Shown: positions 45,380-57,799 of the stretch, in pieces | How the letters are laid out: each line of letters starts with the position of its first letter | Numbering within the stretch: position 1 is the first letter of the stretch | Source: Aphrophora alni | Taxonomy: Eukaryota; Arthropoda; Insecta; Hemiptera; Aphrophoridae | Assembly (NCBI GenBank): GCA_963513935.1 | Contig: OY740765.1 | Coordinates: 120,409,362-120,473,361, forward strand | Length of the DNA: 64,000 bases | Direction: 5' to 3' | Translations under genes and position numbers: made by a program | Notes under the pieces: model-generated | Seen by the model: the letters and a program-made list of their open reading frames with translations, nothing else | The model's database searches: none | What the model was told of the DNA's origin: nothing

Positions 45380-46915
45380 CGGTTTGGGAAACACTGCTGA
45401 CGAACATGTTGACATACAAACATTTTGCACGCCCAAAAACGGATATATTGATGAAAATTACAACATACAACATTGATTTTATTACCAATTAAATTCCCCC
45501 CCACGTTTCTAAGACCTTACAATACAATCCGGTTACCCTCCTCAAGTTATGCATTTCATTGTCGCATGCATGGAATTTTTCAGTTGAATTCCACAATAGC
45601 AGTAATTCACATACATCAGTTCTGTCATAACAATTAGCTAGCAACCCCTCGACAGGTCGTTAGCAGGTAGCCATTTTGTTGTCTACTCACCCTATAATGG
45701 GGAGACTTCAGTTTAAACGTGCAAAATTAAATTTACTAACATTTATAATTCGTATTGTGGACTGTTTGATTCTTTCTGATCCTCCAACTTCGGTTCAGAT
45801 AGACAAGTATAACACTTACGTTATAATTGTCGACAATAGGCCTATATAAACGACGACATGTAGATTACAAAGCTAAGGCGAGAAAAGTTCTCATAACGGC
45901 ACCCACTTGGTAAAATTTTCTACAAATAGTTTATTTAACGAACAAATAATAACACATCGCGTTCTTTTCTGTACAATTAATTAAACTTATTCGATTTTTG
46001 TTTGTTTGTTTTAAGGCGAAAAAAAATGTTGGTATCATCGACTTTAGGGAAAAATGCCATACTCTTAAAATACTATTCAAGGTAAATTATAAATTTAAAA
46101 CTAAAAATATTAACATAAAATTTAAACTACATTAACAACACTAAAACTAGTTACAAATCGTAAATTTTGAATAAAGTTAAATAAAAAACATGTTACAGGA
46201 CTGCCCATTAACAATGATAAAATAAAAAAAGACAATTACAAATATTTACAGGTGTACCAAACGACTCTGCAACGCCGATTAAATTTAATGAAATATAAAC
46301 TACTACATGGTTGTAAAGTTGCCCTGAGTTGCTCCTAAATATTTCAAAATTTCTCCAAAACTTATATTCTACGTAAAAGGGAAAATACCTGATCAAGGAT
46401 CTCAGCATTATCCCTTAACATCACCCGTATTCAATTTCGATGATCTTATTTATTTATTTAACCAATTGACAATAAATCAGTAATCATACATATCGCACTT
46501 TAAATGGAAAAGCCACTAGTGGACTTGTCTGCAGTTTCTATGCCAACAATTAATTGTTACGCATTAATTAATTAATTACATTCAAAAAGTCAATTTAGCT
46601 GAAATTCAAACTATACACTCTGAGCTCAGTACAACATGTAATCAATATAACTTAAATTTAAAAACAAAAATAATATACAGTACATAATATACAAAAAGTC
46701 CATTGTTGTATATAGAAATTTTACAAACAATCAGAGGCAAGTATACATTAAGAAGATCATTGCAAAAAAAGTATACTAAAACATAATAGATACAAATGAT
46801 CAATTACCAAATCAGGTAATTTTAAATTTGTTTAGTCAAATGTTCATGCCACACAAGGTAGGCCTACTCTGTCTTATATACTGTACTTTATGTGAGTCTA
46901 AATAAAGATATGATT
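45380..46915. other. No gene seen
   Basis: AT-rich unique sequence. A GTCGTTAGCAGGTAGCCATTT block near 45656 is less AT-rich but without motif. Confidence 0.4.
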
Positions 46916-46919
46916 TGCA

Positions 46920-49480
46920 GGCGGTAATGCTTCATTTAAGAACTAAATAAATAGTTTTAAATGGTTTATAATTAATTAAAGTTTCCTACTGATAAAGACT
47001 ATTAAATGACCCTAATTAACATGATTTGTCTCAATAAAAGGCGTAAATAATCAGCTTCTAAGCAAGTAAAACTTTCAAACCAATAAGTTATAACTAACTA
47101 AATGGTTTTAGATAGTTTATAATTAACTATGAGTCTCCTACGGATAAAGACTAAATATATGACACTAACTAACCTGATTTCTCTGACTAAAAGAAATTAC
47201 ATAATCAGCTTTATGCAAGTAAAACATTTCAACCAATGTGTTTAAACTAACTAAATGGTTTTATATGATGTATAATTAAGTATAATTTTTCTACGGATAA
47301 AGATTAACTATATGACACTAACTAACCTGATTTCTCTGAATAAAAGACAATAAAAATTCAGTTTCAACCAATATGTTTTAACTAAGTAAATGGTTTTACA
47401 TGATGTTTCTTGCTTAAAAACTGAATTATATTGTCTTTTAGTCAAAGAAATCAGGTTAGTTAGTGTCATATAGGTAATCTTTATCCGTAGAAAAATTAAA
47501 CTTAATTATAAACAATTTTAAAACAATTTAGTTAGTTAAAACATATTGATTGAAATGTTTACTTGCTTAAAAGCTGAATATTTAATGTCTTTTAGTCAGA
47601 GAAATCAGGTTGGATAGTGTCATATAGTAAATCTTTATGCCTAGAAAACTTATATACTTAATTCAGAAAGAAATACTTATACTTAATTCAAACAGAAACC
47701 ATTCTGTTTGTTATAACATATTGCTTGGAATGTTTTACATGCATTGAAGCTGCTTATTTATTGTCCTTTAGTCAAGGATACAAGGTTAGTTAGTTTCATA
47801 TAGTTCAACTTTATCCGTAGAAAACTTATACCTAATTAGAAACTATTTAAAACAATTTAGTTAGTTAAAAAATATAGGTTGGAATGTTTTATTTGCTTAA
47901 AAGCAGATTATTTATTATCTTTTTTGTCAGAGAATTCAGGTTACTTAGTGTCATATAGTTGTTCTTTATTAGTAGAAGACTTATACTTAATTATAAACTA
48001 TTTAAGACCATTTAGTTTTGATAATACATAGGCTATAGTTTGGAATGTTTTACTTGCTTAAAAGTTGATTATTTATTGTCTTTTAGTCAGAGAAATCAAG
48101 TTAGTTAATGTCATATAGTTAATCTTTATGTATAGAAGATTTATACCTAATTATAAACTATTGAAAACATATAGGTTGGATTGTTTTATTTTCATAAAAG
48201 CTGATTATGTGTTGTCTTAGCAAAGAATTCAAGTTAGTTAAAACATATTGGTTGGAATGATTTATTTGTTTAGAAGCTAATTATTTAACGCCATATTGTC
48301 AGATAGATTCGGTTAGACAGGTTAGACAGATTAGTAATAACTTTTGGGTTGGAACGTTCTAATTGTTTAGAAGATAATTATTTAACGCTTTAGAGTCACA
48401 TAGATTCACTTAGACAGGGTCATTTAGTTAGTCTTTATCTGTGGAAAGTTTTTAGTTAATTGTAATCTGTTTAAACATTTAGTTAGTTATAACTTATGGC
48501 TTGGAACGTTTTATTTGTTTTGAAGCTAATTATTTAACGCCATGTTGTCAGATAGATTCGGTTACATAGGATCATTTAGTTAGTCTTATTCCTTGGAGAC
48601 AATTAGTTAATCATTTAGTTATTCTTTATCTGTGAGAAGTTTTTAGTTTATAGTAAACTAATTAAAAACATTTATTTAGTTATAACTTATGGCTTGGAAC
48701 GTTTTATTTGTTTTGAAGCTAATTATTTAACGCATGTTGTCAGATAGATTCGGTTACATAGGATCATTTAGTTAGTCTTATTCCTTGGAGACAATTAGTT
48801 AATCATTTAGTTAGTCTTTATCTGTGAGAAGTTTTTAGTTTATAGTAAACTAATTAAAAACATTTATTTAGTTATAACTTATGGCTTGGAACGTTTTATT
48901 TGTTTTGAAGCTAATTATTTAACGCATGTTGTCAGATAGATTCGGTTACATAGGATCATTTAGTTAGTCTTATTCCTTGGAGACAATTAGTTAATCATTT
49001 AGTTAGTCTTTATCTGTGCGAAGTTTTTAGTTTATAGTAAACTAATTAAAAACATTTAGTTAGTTATAACGTATGGCTTGGAACGTTTTATTTGCTTAGA
49101 AGCTAATTATTTAAACGCCATATTGTCAGAAAGATTGGGTTAGACAGGATCATTTAGTTAGTCTTATCCCTTGGTGAGATTAATTAATCATTTAGTTAGT
49201 CTTTATCTGTGGATAGTTTTTAGTTAATTGTAATCTGTTTAATACCATTTAGTTAGTTATAATTTAAGGCTTAGAACGTTTTATTTGTTTAGAAGCTAAT
49301 TATTTAACGCCATGTTGTCAGATAGATTCGGTTACATAGGATCATTTAGTTAGTCTTATTCCTTGGAGACAATTAGATAATTTTAAACTAATTAAAACCA
49401 TTTAGTTAGTTATAAATTATTTGTTTGAACGTTTTACTTGCTTAGTAGCTGATTTTTTACGTATTTTATTCAGATAAATC
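46920..49480. repeat. Satellite array with an internal orientation switch (period ~155-195 bp)
   Basis: Units contain TTTAGTTAGTTATAAC, TTGGAATGTTTTATTTGCTT, TTTAGTCAGAGAAATCAGGT, TAGTTAGTGTCATATAG and TCTTTATCCGTAGAAAA. From 46920 to about 47400 the units lie in the reverse-complement sense (for example TCCTACGGATAAAGAC and CTAACTAACCTGATTTCTCT); from about 47405 on they lie in the forward sense. At the right, five units of about 192 bp (GGCTTGGAACG starts near 48498, 48691, 48883, 49074; the last near 49268) are nearly identical and must be recent. Confidence 0.92.
47325..47480. repeat. Junction palindrome of the inverted satellite
   Basis: Left: CTAACTAACCTGATTTCTCT, GAATAAAAGACAATA, AAAATTCAGTTT. 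Right: AAAAACTGAATTATATTGTC, TTTTAGTCAAAGAAATC, AGGTTAGTTAG. The two sides are inverted copies over about 48 bp, separated by a ~55-bp spacer. Confidence 0.9.
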
Positions 49481-50705
49481 AATTATACTCTTTTATTTAT
49501 TTTAACCATTAATTAGAAACTATAAGATCGTACAGATAAAACCAATGTGTTAGGTCCTTTTATTGGAGATATTTCTTGGTTAGATCCGGTTGTTTTGCCT
49601 TTTGCTTAATTTTAACTTATCAGACAGAACCTTTTATTTAGTTAGATGCTGTTAAAGCTTTTTGGTCAGTTAAAACAGGTTTTTTAGGAGCATTTAGTTA
49701 ATCTTATAAGTTGGCCGTTTTTTAAACTAAGTTAATGGTTTTCAGGTAATTAGATACTATTGTTTAGACCCCTTTAGTTTCTTGGAAGTCGTTAGTTAAA
49801 CCATTTAGGTGAGAAAAATCAGGTTTAGTTAATATTTGACGGTTGGAAATTTTTAATTGTTAGAAACCATTTGATAGAGTTTTTTTAGTTGGAAGTTTTT
49901 ATTAAGTTGGAAACTGATTGAGTATTTTGATTATTTATACATTTTTAATTAGTCTTATCTTCTTAACAGACAGTATGAGAGTTGACCGAACGTTATATAT
50001 ACCCTACCCTAGAAAATTTTTTACATTATTTTTTCACACTAATGATGTCAATAGTGCCAATGTGTGTGGTAATTAACAATATGTGTTAATTGTTTAAACA
50101 AAGTTTCCATCTGTACTTGATAACTCTAAATAAGGAATAAATTGAATTGATCGTATCAAACAAAACACCCTTGGTTATTTAGTGATATCTTACAATGGTT
50201 ATATAGAAATATAAACTAAAGAAGAAGAGACTTGGGCTTAATCCGACGCAAGTGGAGCAATCGCGTGTATCCCTGACCAAATTAATAAAGGGAAAATGGC
50301 TACTACACGGGAGGGTGAGGAAGAGTGGCCCCACCCACCTTTAGTAGTCCCTACTCTTTTGTTGAACTTTCTTTGTTCCCTGTATGTATACAATATCACT
50401 TTCAATTAGTGTCATAATTGAAGCCCATCGTGGCGTGAAGGGATCGTTCATTGTGCTTGGTGCGAGTCTTTGATGCTACCGACCCACCCTTATAAACATA
50501 ATGAAATAGGGCTCCAACATAGAAAAGATTTACCTAGCGAAAAACGATAAAGAGGATTATCACTAAGCCTCGAATTAACACTGTTTTCCAAGGCATAGTT
50601 AACATCTACCAGTTAGTTAATAGGCACAGTAGGGCAATCCTAACCCTCAATGAGACTATACACAAACTTTCTCACACATGCATCAGCACAGAAAATAGAA
50701 GACGG
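49480..50705. other. Decayed satellite flank, then no gene seen
   Basis: From 49480 to about 49960 scattered TTTAGTTA and TTGGAA phrases suggest old, decayed units of the neighbouring array. From there to 50705 the sequence is unique; a GC-richer segment lies at 50225-50340 without a motif. Confidence 0.4.
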
Positions 50706-50707
50706 TA

Positions 50708-51525
50708 CTTACCCAGCCCCAATATGCAATGCAATGCAAGCAGATCATCTATGTGTAATGCCCAAAAGCTGGTTTCTTGGGTCTTGTAGGAAATATTAAA
50801 GAGTATTGGTAGATCAAAGGTTTTATCCAATAGTGTTAATTTGTTTAAAAAGTTGTTACACATGTTTTCTGAACCTCGTAATTGTGTACATCACTATTTT
50901 CTAACGGACCTCGTAGATAAATATATATTAAAATGTCTCCACTCACACCAGTCGTGTCATTATCTATGCCATGAAGGGCCTCAAGCTATACATAAGTGAA
51001 AGAGCCTCCATTCAATACGCTCGTGTTTATAACACATCCCTGCCGGGCCTCGTAACTATACGAATATCACATTTTCTTGAAAGTTCAAAATTCGAAATTA
51101 CATGTTTGACAATAACTTCGCTATTTATTGTGTTTGTATCATGCAGAATTGCAATCTGTAATTTTAACCTAATTTACTGTGTTATAAGTTAACATATGAG
51201 ATATAACAAAAAACTGTTTAAAATGGCTGCCATTTTGATAATTTCATTTCGATTTTTTTTTAATTTCAATAAGGTTCTGTATGAGCACACTATAGTCACC
51301 TTATGTTCCTATCTTCCTTATTGCAGCCGCTATCATATTGTGCCCTTATTACAGACGATAACAACAACAACGACGCCAACGACAATAACGGGGACAAATG
51401 GACGACATATCGAAAATAACTTTTTTCGGTTTTTCCTAATGCCATTAAACATGAAGATCAATCAAAAAACATAGGTCGTAATTTTTACGATTACTAAACT
51501 TCATATAGACTATATATTAGATAAG
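50708..51525. mobile_element. Foldback-family arm, orientation B (single arm)
   Basis: Carries GGTACTTACCCAGCCCC, TCTTGGGTCTTGTAGGAAAT, TACGCTCGTGTTTATAACAC, CTGCCGGGCCTCGTAACTAT, TTGACAATAACTTCGCTATT, AAAATGGCTGCCATTTTGAT and an outer end TACGATTACTAAACTTCATA. It is a complete-looking B arm matching 40478-41645 and 59090-59810. No A arm is adjacent. The two open frames inside it are not genes. Confidence 0.85.
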
Positions 51526-51586
51526 TAAAACAGTTGATTAAATGTGACAAAATAAACTGCTCCCATAAATACCATTTGCACATTTC

Positions 51587-51698
<112 letters not shown>

Positions 51699-51829
51699 GT
51701 TTTTGTTATTACAGTTACTCTGTAACCTCTAAACCCCTTAGAAGTTGAGTAATATTATTCCTAAGGTAACTTTATGTTGTGTTTTATTTTTTATATTATA
51801 GTTATTATTATATTTGTACCGAATGGGTC

Positions 51830-52380
51830 AAAGGTAGCAATTATTGTCTCCAGGCAACGCTTTGTTGAATTTTTGAGACAGGAAAGAATGAGAGCTCCTT
51901 TTTCTATGCAGCTTCCTGAGAATGAATTAAAAGTTCCATCCTCCATGAGTTCGAACTTATCCTATGCGTGTACTCGATGTCTTTATCTTGCTTATCGGTA
52001 AGTTTAGCTTTAGTTTAGGTATCAAGAACAAAAGCATCGAGTCTGTCTATGTAAGTGGAAACATCCGTACCAGATGGAATTATACAGTCAGAATATCGAG
52101 TTTCACTACTGGCCTTCTATGAAGTGCCTTCAGTAAAGGGCAGTGTTACCGAATCGCCTCTTAACCACACCTATCTCCGTTTTGGGACCTACAGCGGTGC
52201 CTAAGGTGATTCCTGACTCTGACTTTCTCTTCTTTTCTCCTGCCCCTTCGCCACATTTTAGGGTTCCATTGCATACCACTATTTCGGAGTTTGACTTTGA
52301 CAGCCTCCGTTCGTTTGGCAGTAGTGAGATTAATTCCCTTCATCATTGGTTCGCTCAATTGCCTAGTAGCATTGTATAGT
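51830..52380 (+). other. Less AT-rich segment with two open frames, unknown
   Basis: A frame ending at 51999-52001 reads SRQRFVEFLRQERMRAPFS and then PENELKVPSSM; a second open frame, 52143-52379, is rich in Pro, Ser and Phe (VLGPTAVPKVIPDSDFLFF). Both are more protein-like than the surrounding frames, but I recognise neither. They could be fragments of one transposon ORF or a decayed exon. Starts are not ATG-based. Confidence 0.2.
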
Positions 52381-52384
52381 GAAC

Positions 52385-54530
52385 CAGTAAAGCCGGTTGT
52401 TCCTCGATTTTCAGAAGTTCGTACTCTCCTCCTGAGATAGATGGAACCTCTCAATGTTACATATCATACACCTCTTTATCTATTCATTATTTGCTAGAAG
52501 TCTTATCACTTGCTTCAGGCCATGAGATTGATAATATGAATACTGTGGTTTATTCACCGGGCGATGAGATCGCCAATCTCCCCCTCCCCCCGTGTGTGTA
52601 GTAACTAGAGGAAATAAAAATTAATTAAAAAAAGTATAGCATGCTAATTAAATGAGCAACTTAACTAATTTTGGGTTTATAGATATTTGATAATGATGTA
52701 TTCCTCATATTATTGATATTGTTTATTTGGACTTTTGTGTTTATAAACCCATCAATACACTAATATACGAAGTTTCGAGAGTATAGTATTATTCCTTCTA
52801 TCGAGTAATAAACCTGAAACATAAAAAAGTGAAATACCCCAATATAAAACTAAAATTAGTGATCTAAGGAATGAACCCAGGAATTGAGATGACAAAATAA
52901 TTTATACTAAATACAAACGTGATTAGCAAAAAATACGATTGTTTTGCCAAATAGATAAATAGAAAAATAGCTGAACATATTCGGTCATAAAACTTAAATT
53001 CAATTGGTAAAGATTATACAACAAACTAGTGGAGAAAAAAGGTCATTATGACTTGCGTTAATACAAATTTAATATAAAAATAACTCTACCTTACATAAAG
53101 TGGATTTTTGTGTGTGCTTAAATCTTCACTAAGAGTAATGACAGATTACACACTAAATTTATGAAAGTGGTGATAAAAGAGTGTTCACCCCGATAAACCG
53201 TTAGGTCATCATTCCGTTGGTACGCAGCCCTTATAGTTAGCTAACCAGATTTTGCACGAGGGTTTAAGTCATTAAACATCACAGTTCACTAAAATTTGAA
53301 CAAAATAGATAAATCCGATTTTGAGAAATCACGTATTTTATAATATCCCCCTCCTCCGCGGCAGACGTTTTTTACTTAACGATGAATCATAAACCAAAAT
53401 GTTTGGAGAGTTGGCGATCAATACGTTCTGTTTGGGTGCTTAGATGCTACACATGATTAAAATATTGTGTTTTATTTTTTCTGGCAACTACCTCACATTT
53501 AGAGTAATCGAAAAATGATGAAAACAATTAGCTCAGTTGTCAAATTTTATTAAATTCTGTCCACGCGTTTAGGCTGAGAAACACTGGTAAGCAATGGGAC
53601 AGGTGACAGACATTATTCCCCAAACTCAGTGGACCTAAAAACTGATATATCTGAAATAAACTCGACATCGATTTTTTGACACACACATAATTTTGTTTTA
53701 CCCATACATAACTCATCACATACTACATTCGAGAAGTTTAATTCTAACTCTACCTACTATGCTATTAATTTTTCCTCGGGAAAATAGTTTATCACTTTTA
53801 TGAAAATAATTCAAATAACTTTTTCCAATCCTAAATTAAACCAGTTGATTTGAATAACTTAAGACTTTCAAACAGAAGTACTTCTGTGAAAAACAGATGT
53901 CAAGTTAGGAAATCATGAAATTTTAGTTTCATAAAAATCGGTCAATAATACAGTGAGATAAATACGCCTAGTAACCTATTTTTGGTTGATATATCTTGAT
54001 TTTAGTAGTGGTAACAAACCGATTTAGTTAGAACAAACAATAGATTCTTAATTTAACTCTCTATTTTGAGTATACCGTTTTAGGTAGTTTTGATCCGTCT
54101 CACAGTGCAGTGAGCTTATATAGAAACGGGGCAAAAATTAAAACAATGTAACCAGAGTAAATGGTTTTAATTTATATTTAACAATGATAACTAACATCTC
54201 TTAAAAAAAAAATGACACGATAAATAGATGTATATATACATTTAAATAAGAATAAAATATACTTCGGTATGTGGAATCATAGTGCTCAGAATATATACTT
54301 ATAAATATACAGCTATAATTATATAACCGTTGTTTTCCTAATTTTAGTAATGAAAAAATGTCTATTAAGTTACATAATAGAAAATATGACATATGTAAAT
54401 GATGTCAAGGTGTTCATGTTTATTTAGGATTTTTTTTACCACAGCAGCTGCTTTACCAACACACTTTTATAATTAAATTTAAAATAAAACCGTTTAAGAT
54501 ACAATTTAGTTAGAGTTTGAGAGAGATTCT
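52385..54530. other. No gene seen
   Basis: AT-rich, unique, with a C-rich patch CTCCCCCTCCCCCCGTGTG near 52577. No repeat or terminal structure noticed. Confidence 0.4.
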
Positions 54531-55607
54531 TCTTCTTCTTCGCTGATGCAAATTCTAGGAAAATCTAAGTTTAAACCGTCCGTGTCTGGTGAGGAGCTTT
54601 CAGAATCTTGAATTAAGTAATAATTAATGTCATCATTATAATCAATTTACTTCTTTGTTGCAATTTTCATCTTTAATGAGATCAGTGGCTCTTAGGTCAG
54701 CAGAAGAATCCTCATCAAATATCTGTTTGAGGACTCTATTGAGCTTTTACACGTGTGAGATAATCGATTCTTTCTAACATCCTTATGATTAGATTCTAGT
54801 GCATTCTCAGACAACTGTCCAATAGGAAGAAAAAAATAATCAATTAACACCCGTGTACAAACACTTTGTGAAAACTGCTGGGGATGTAATACCTGCTATA
54901 TAAATTAATATATAGGGCCCTGGTTTCTTCTAAACGTACTCTGCATCTATCGATAATGGAAATACCGCTTGATAAAACTTTTAAGATGATCAAAAACTTG
55001 ACGATCAACCTCTTATTAACCCCTGTAATCTTAGAACTGAGATCGGGATTGGAGAAGAATTGTCTCGCCGTATTTTCGTTATTGGTAGAGCCGTAATCGG
55101 GCTTCGGTTTGTCTACAATTAAGCCCATCTTTGATTTGGACTCGGACTGGACTCTTTTTTATTTGCCTTTACTACTTGCCTTTCTCCTCGGATAACCCAA
55201 GTCTTGGCAGGAATTCTATAGGCAATATGAAATATGAATTCGAAAAATCTGATCCAAAGTGTAATATAGACAAACCGAATCTGTAGTTTTCGACTAATGG
55301 AGGGCGTTTTAATAAATTTTCGGTATTCATTTGTTTAGATATCGCTTCCACAGTTAGAAGTAGCATTAGTATTTGATAATGTATTAACTTTACTACCATC
55401 AATCATAGTAAAACACATTTCACATGAAACGACAATATCTTGACCTTTTGAAGTAACGTGATAGATTTCGAGGTTCGAAATTTTTCTTTTATGTCTTTTT
55501 TCTCATCACACAAAACCTCTGGACTTTCTTTTTTGAAAAATAATTTTATAGGTCTACAGTAAAGAATCGATGATGATTAAAAATTAATTCATACTTCCTT
55601 ACTTGTC

Positions 55608-56825
55608 TTAAAGGGAGTCGGTTGACCCTATCTTTTGCATGTTAAATTAGGTAAATTCAAGATACATTTTCTCAATAACTGTTAAAGATATTGCAATATT
55701 TTTTATTTTTATTTTAAAGGCACATTTTCAGCCCACACTTTAACGAAGAGATATTTAAAAAAATTAAAAAATAAAAATTATTATTATTTTATTATTTATC
55801 TACCAAATAATTCCATGTAATTAAAGGGAAAATGGTTTTTTAAAATTTTGTGTTCTTATATCCTAAAGATATCTCTCTGTCACTTTGTAGGCACTTGAAA
55901 AAGGAACAATTAAAAAAAAAAAAAAATCATCAAGATATCTTTTTTGGTTATTGAGAAAATGTACCTTATATGAAAAAAAAAAAACAAACATTTTTACTGT
56001 AATCATCGATTAAAGACAAACGAAGATGAATATACATAAGTGAAACTTACTCAGTACAACTCTGCTCCATAGGCTGGCTTATCTGGGTCCTCAGTTTCCT
56101 CATAAATGTCTTGAAGTTTTCTTTTGGCCAATGTTGCCTTTTGCCTGCACTTTTTTTTTGTAATTTGTCAATGTGAACAAAGTGTCAACATTATACACAC
56201 GCACATCATCGAGCTTTTGCATAACTTGAACACAGTTCACTCCTGGTTTAATACCTAGATTACTTAAAACTAAGCATTTGGTAATATGTCCTTTGTTATA
56301 AGAAGTTATGGCTTCATAGAGCGACTATAGACTGTTATCGCTTCCTACACCAAATTCAAGAGTAGTTAGAAGGACAAACGTACGTTTTGGAATCCGGGAC
56401 CAGATAACGTTGTTTACAGATTCGTTGGGGTTCTGCGTGCTCCCATGCAGACACTTTTGCAAAAGTTCTGGTTTTGACAAGCTCTTGAATGTGCTCCGTA
56501 AGTACAAAAGATAAATGGGTTTGCTGGGCGTGGTCATAAGTTTCCTTCTTTGCTAGAGCTTTCTGGTATTTACACCACCTTTTTCTTACTGAGCTAAATT
56601 CAATTGCGTGGTAGTCAAATTAGTTTGCCGTGAGGCTGGTGCAATGGACTCAGTAACGCTCGTACATCATTTACAAAAAAAAAAAAATACCATAAATCTA
56701 TTTCTACTAAATATATTTTAATGTTTGAGGTGTCAAATTAACCAGAATAAGTAGCTGAATTAAAAAATATATATATTTTTTTAATCGATTTTTTTTACCC
56801 AAGGGGGTCAACCGACTCCCCTTAA
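55608..56825 (-). mobile_element. TTAA-flanked TIR element inserted in the Transib-like gene
   Basis: Exact TTAA copies flank the element (55608-55611 and 56822-56825). The left end is AGGGAGTCGGTTGACCC; the right end as reverse complement is GGGGAGTCGGTTGACCC. Element length is 1210 bp. Near the left end a second hairpin pairs GATACATTTTCTCAATAAC (about 55660) with its inverted copy around 55940-55970. It carries a C-terminal transposase fragment on the minus strand. TTAA is the target of piggyBac and Kolobok superfamilies. The rest of the gene was lost by internal deletion. Confidence 0.88.
56045..56640 (-). pseudogene. C-terminal fragment of a Mutator-like/Kolobok-like transposase
   Basis: Minus-strand frames give WCKYQKALAKKETYDHAQQ (about 56580), then LSKPELLQKCLHGSTQNPNE, SVNNVIWSRIPKRTFV, LLTTLEFGV, a short break, SYNKGHITKCLVLSNLGIK and LDDVRVYNVDTLFTL, then in another frame ATLAKRKLQDIYEETEDPDK ending YGAELY-stop at about 56054. 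The CLHG-x-TQN-x-NE...W...PK block is familiar from a large insect and cnidarian family annotated as Mutator-like transposase. Shifts lie near 56510, near 56330 and in an A/T9 run at about 56150. Its element has TTAA ends, which argues for Kolobok rather than Mutator. Confidence 0.7.
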
Positions 56826-57419
56826 GGTCAATTAGTTTGTAAGGAACCATCGCTATTTAAAACAAAAATTAGTATTTTATGCATCGTGATATTTTTGTTT
56901 ACATTGGCAGTGGCCACTGCATGTAAGTTTCAACTCCTTAATACTCTTCAAAATTTACAGCGTTTAATAAACTTTGGGATATTATTTGAATTAAATATTG
57001 TAAATTAACCTCTGCAGAAGATTTGTTAGCACTAACATTAATCGGAATTAGAGCGCTTTATGTTTTGTTTAATTGGCAAATACTTGGAAAAAATTCCGGA
57101 TTTACAGCGTTTAGAACGAATTTCAATACATTATATTTACGCTCCGACAAATCCAAATTAATATACAGAGCTATTCTTTGATGAGGAGTAAGAGATGGAC
57201 CTCTTTGCCATGAATAAGTAGTTCCACCTGCAACATGAGCAGCAAATTGTAGTTCTTCTGGTGCACCACTGGCCTCGAGTTCCGCTACTCGTCTTTCTTT
57301 GATTTTTTTGGATAATTCTTCGGATATTCGGTGTTCTGCGAGACGGCTGATGTCACAATTTCCCTCTTGACCATTTGATGACAGACTGAATGGCGTTTAT
57401 ATTACTTTATGTAGCCAAT

Positions 57420-57735
57420 TCTCAAAACAATTTTGTAGCCGCCTTATAGATGTGTATATATTTTTAATTCGCTTCGCTCGTGTCGTGTCTTGGCCCTAGT
57501 GGGCCTGGAAGATGCACATATGCGGAGGAGCCTCTACTTCCTACGCTTGTATCGGTGACTCACCCCTGCCGGACCTCGTAACTTATACAAATTACATTTT
57601 CTTGGGCGGTAAGGTTTCCAAATTGCATTTTTAACAATAACTTCTCTATTTGTCATTGTAGAGAAGTCGGGTTGGTACCGTTAGATGTAGAATTGAAATC
57701 TACTAATTTATATCAAATCTAATGTATTATATGTT
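57420..57735. mobile_element. Foldback-family arm fragment, orientation B
   Basis: Contains TTAATTCGCTTCGCTCGTGT, GTATCGGTGACTCACC, CTGCCGGACCTCGTAACTTA, ACAATAACTTCTCTATTTGT and GTTGGTACCGTTAGATG. Truncated at both ends. Confidence 0.75.
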
Positions 57736-57799
57736 AAGTGACAGCTGAAGAGCACGAACAGGGAGAGGTTGGGCAAGTAGATTCTTTGTTATCAAGGAG

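Larger units (their letters stand above)
54535..57400 (-). pseudogene. Transib/RAG1-like transposase pseudogene, split by a TTAA element
   Basis: Read on the minus strand. 57400-56940: ISRLAEHRISEELSKKIKE, RGPSLTPHQRIAL, LDLSERKYNVLKFVLNAV, then FFPSICQLNKT. After the insert (55612-56821) comes RPIKLFFKKESPEVLCDEK (about 55530), TMIDGSKVNTLSNTNATSNC, WIRFFEFIFHIAYRIPAKT (about 55235), MGLIVDKPKPDYGSTNNENT, ARQFFSNPDLSSKITGVNK, YYIPSSFHKVFVHG, and LPIGQLSENALESNHKDVR (about 54795), ending in an acidic tail. The G-x-TND-GNTARxFF and SEExxExxNK blocks are those of Transib transposases and the related RAG1 core; the latter block holds the catalytic Glu, probably lost here (ENALES). There are many shifts and stops. 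Confidence 0.75.

Noticed and set aside
52143..52454. Overlapping open frames on both strands
   Set aside because: Neither strand shows a known motif; kept only as an unassigned segment rather than a gene call.
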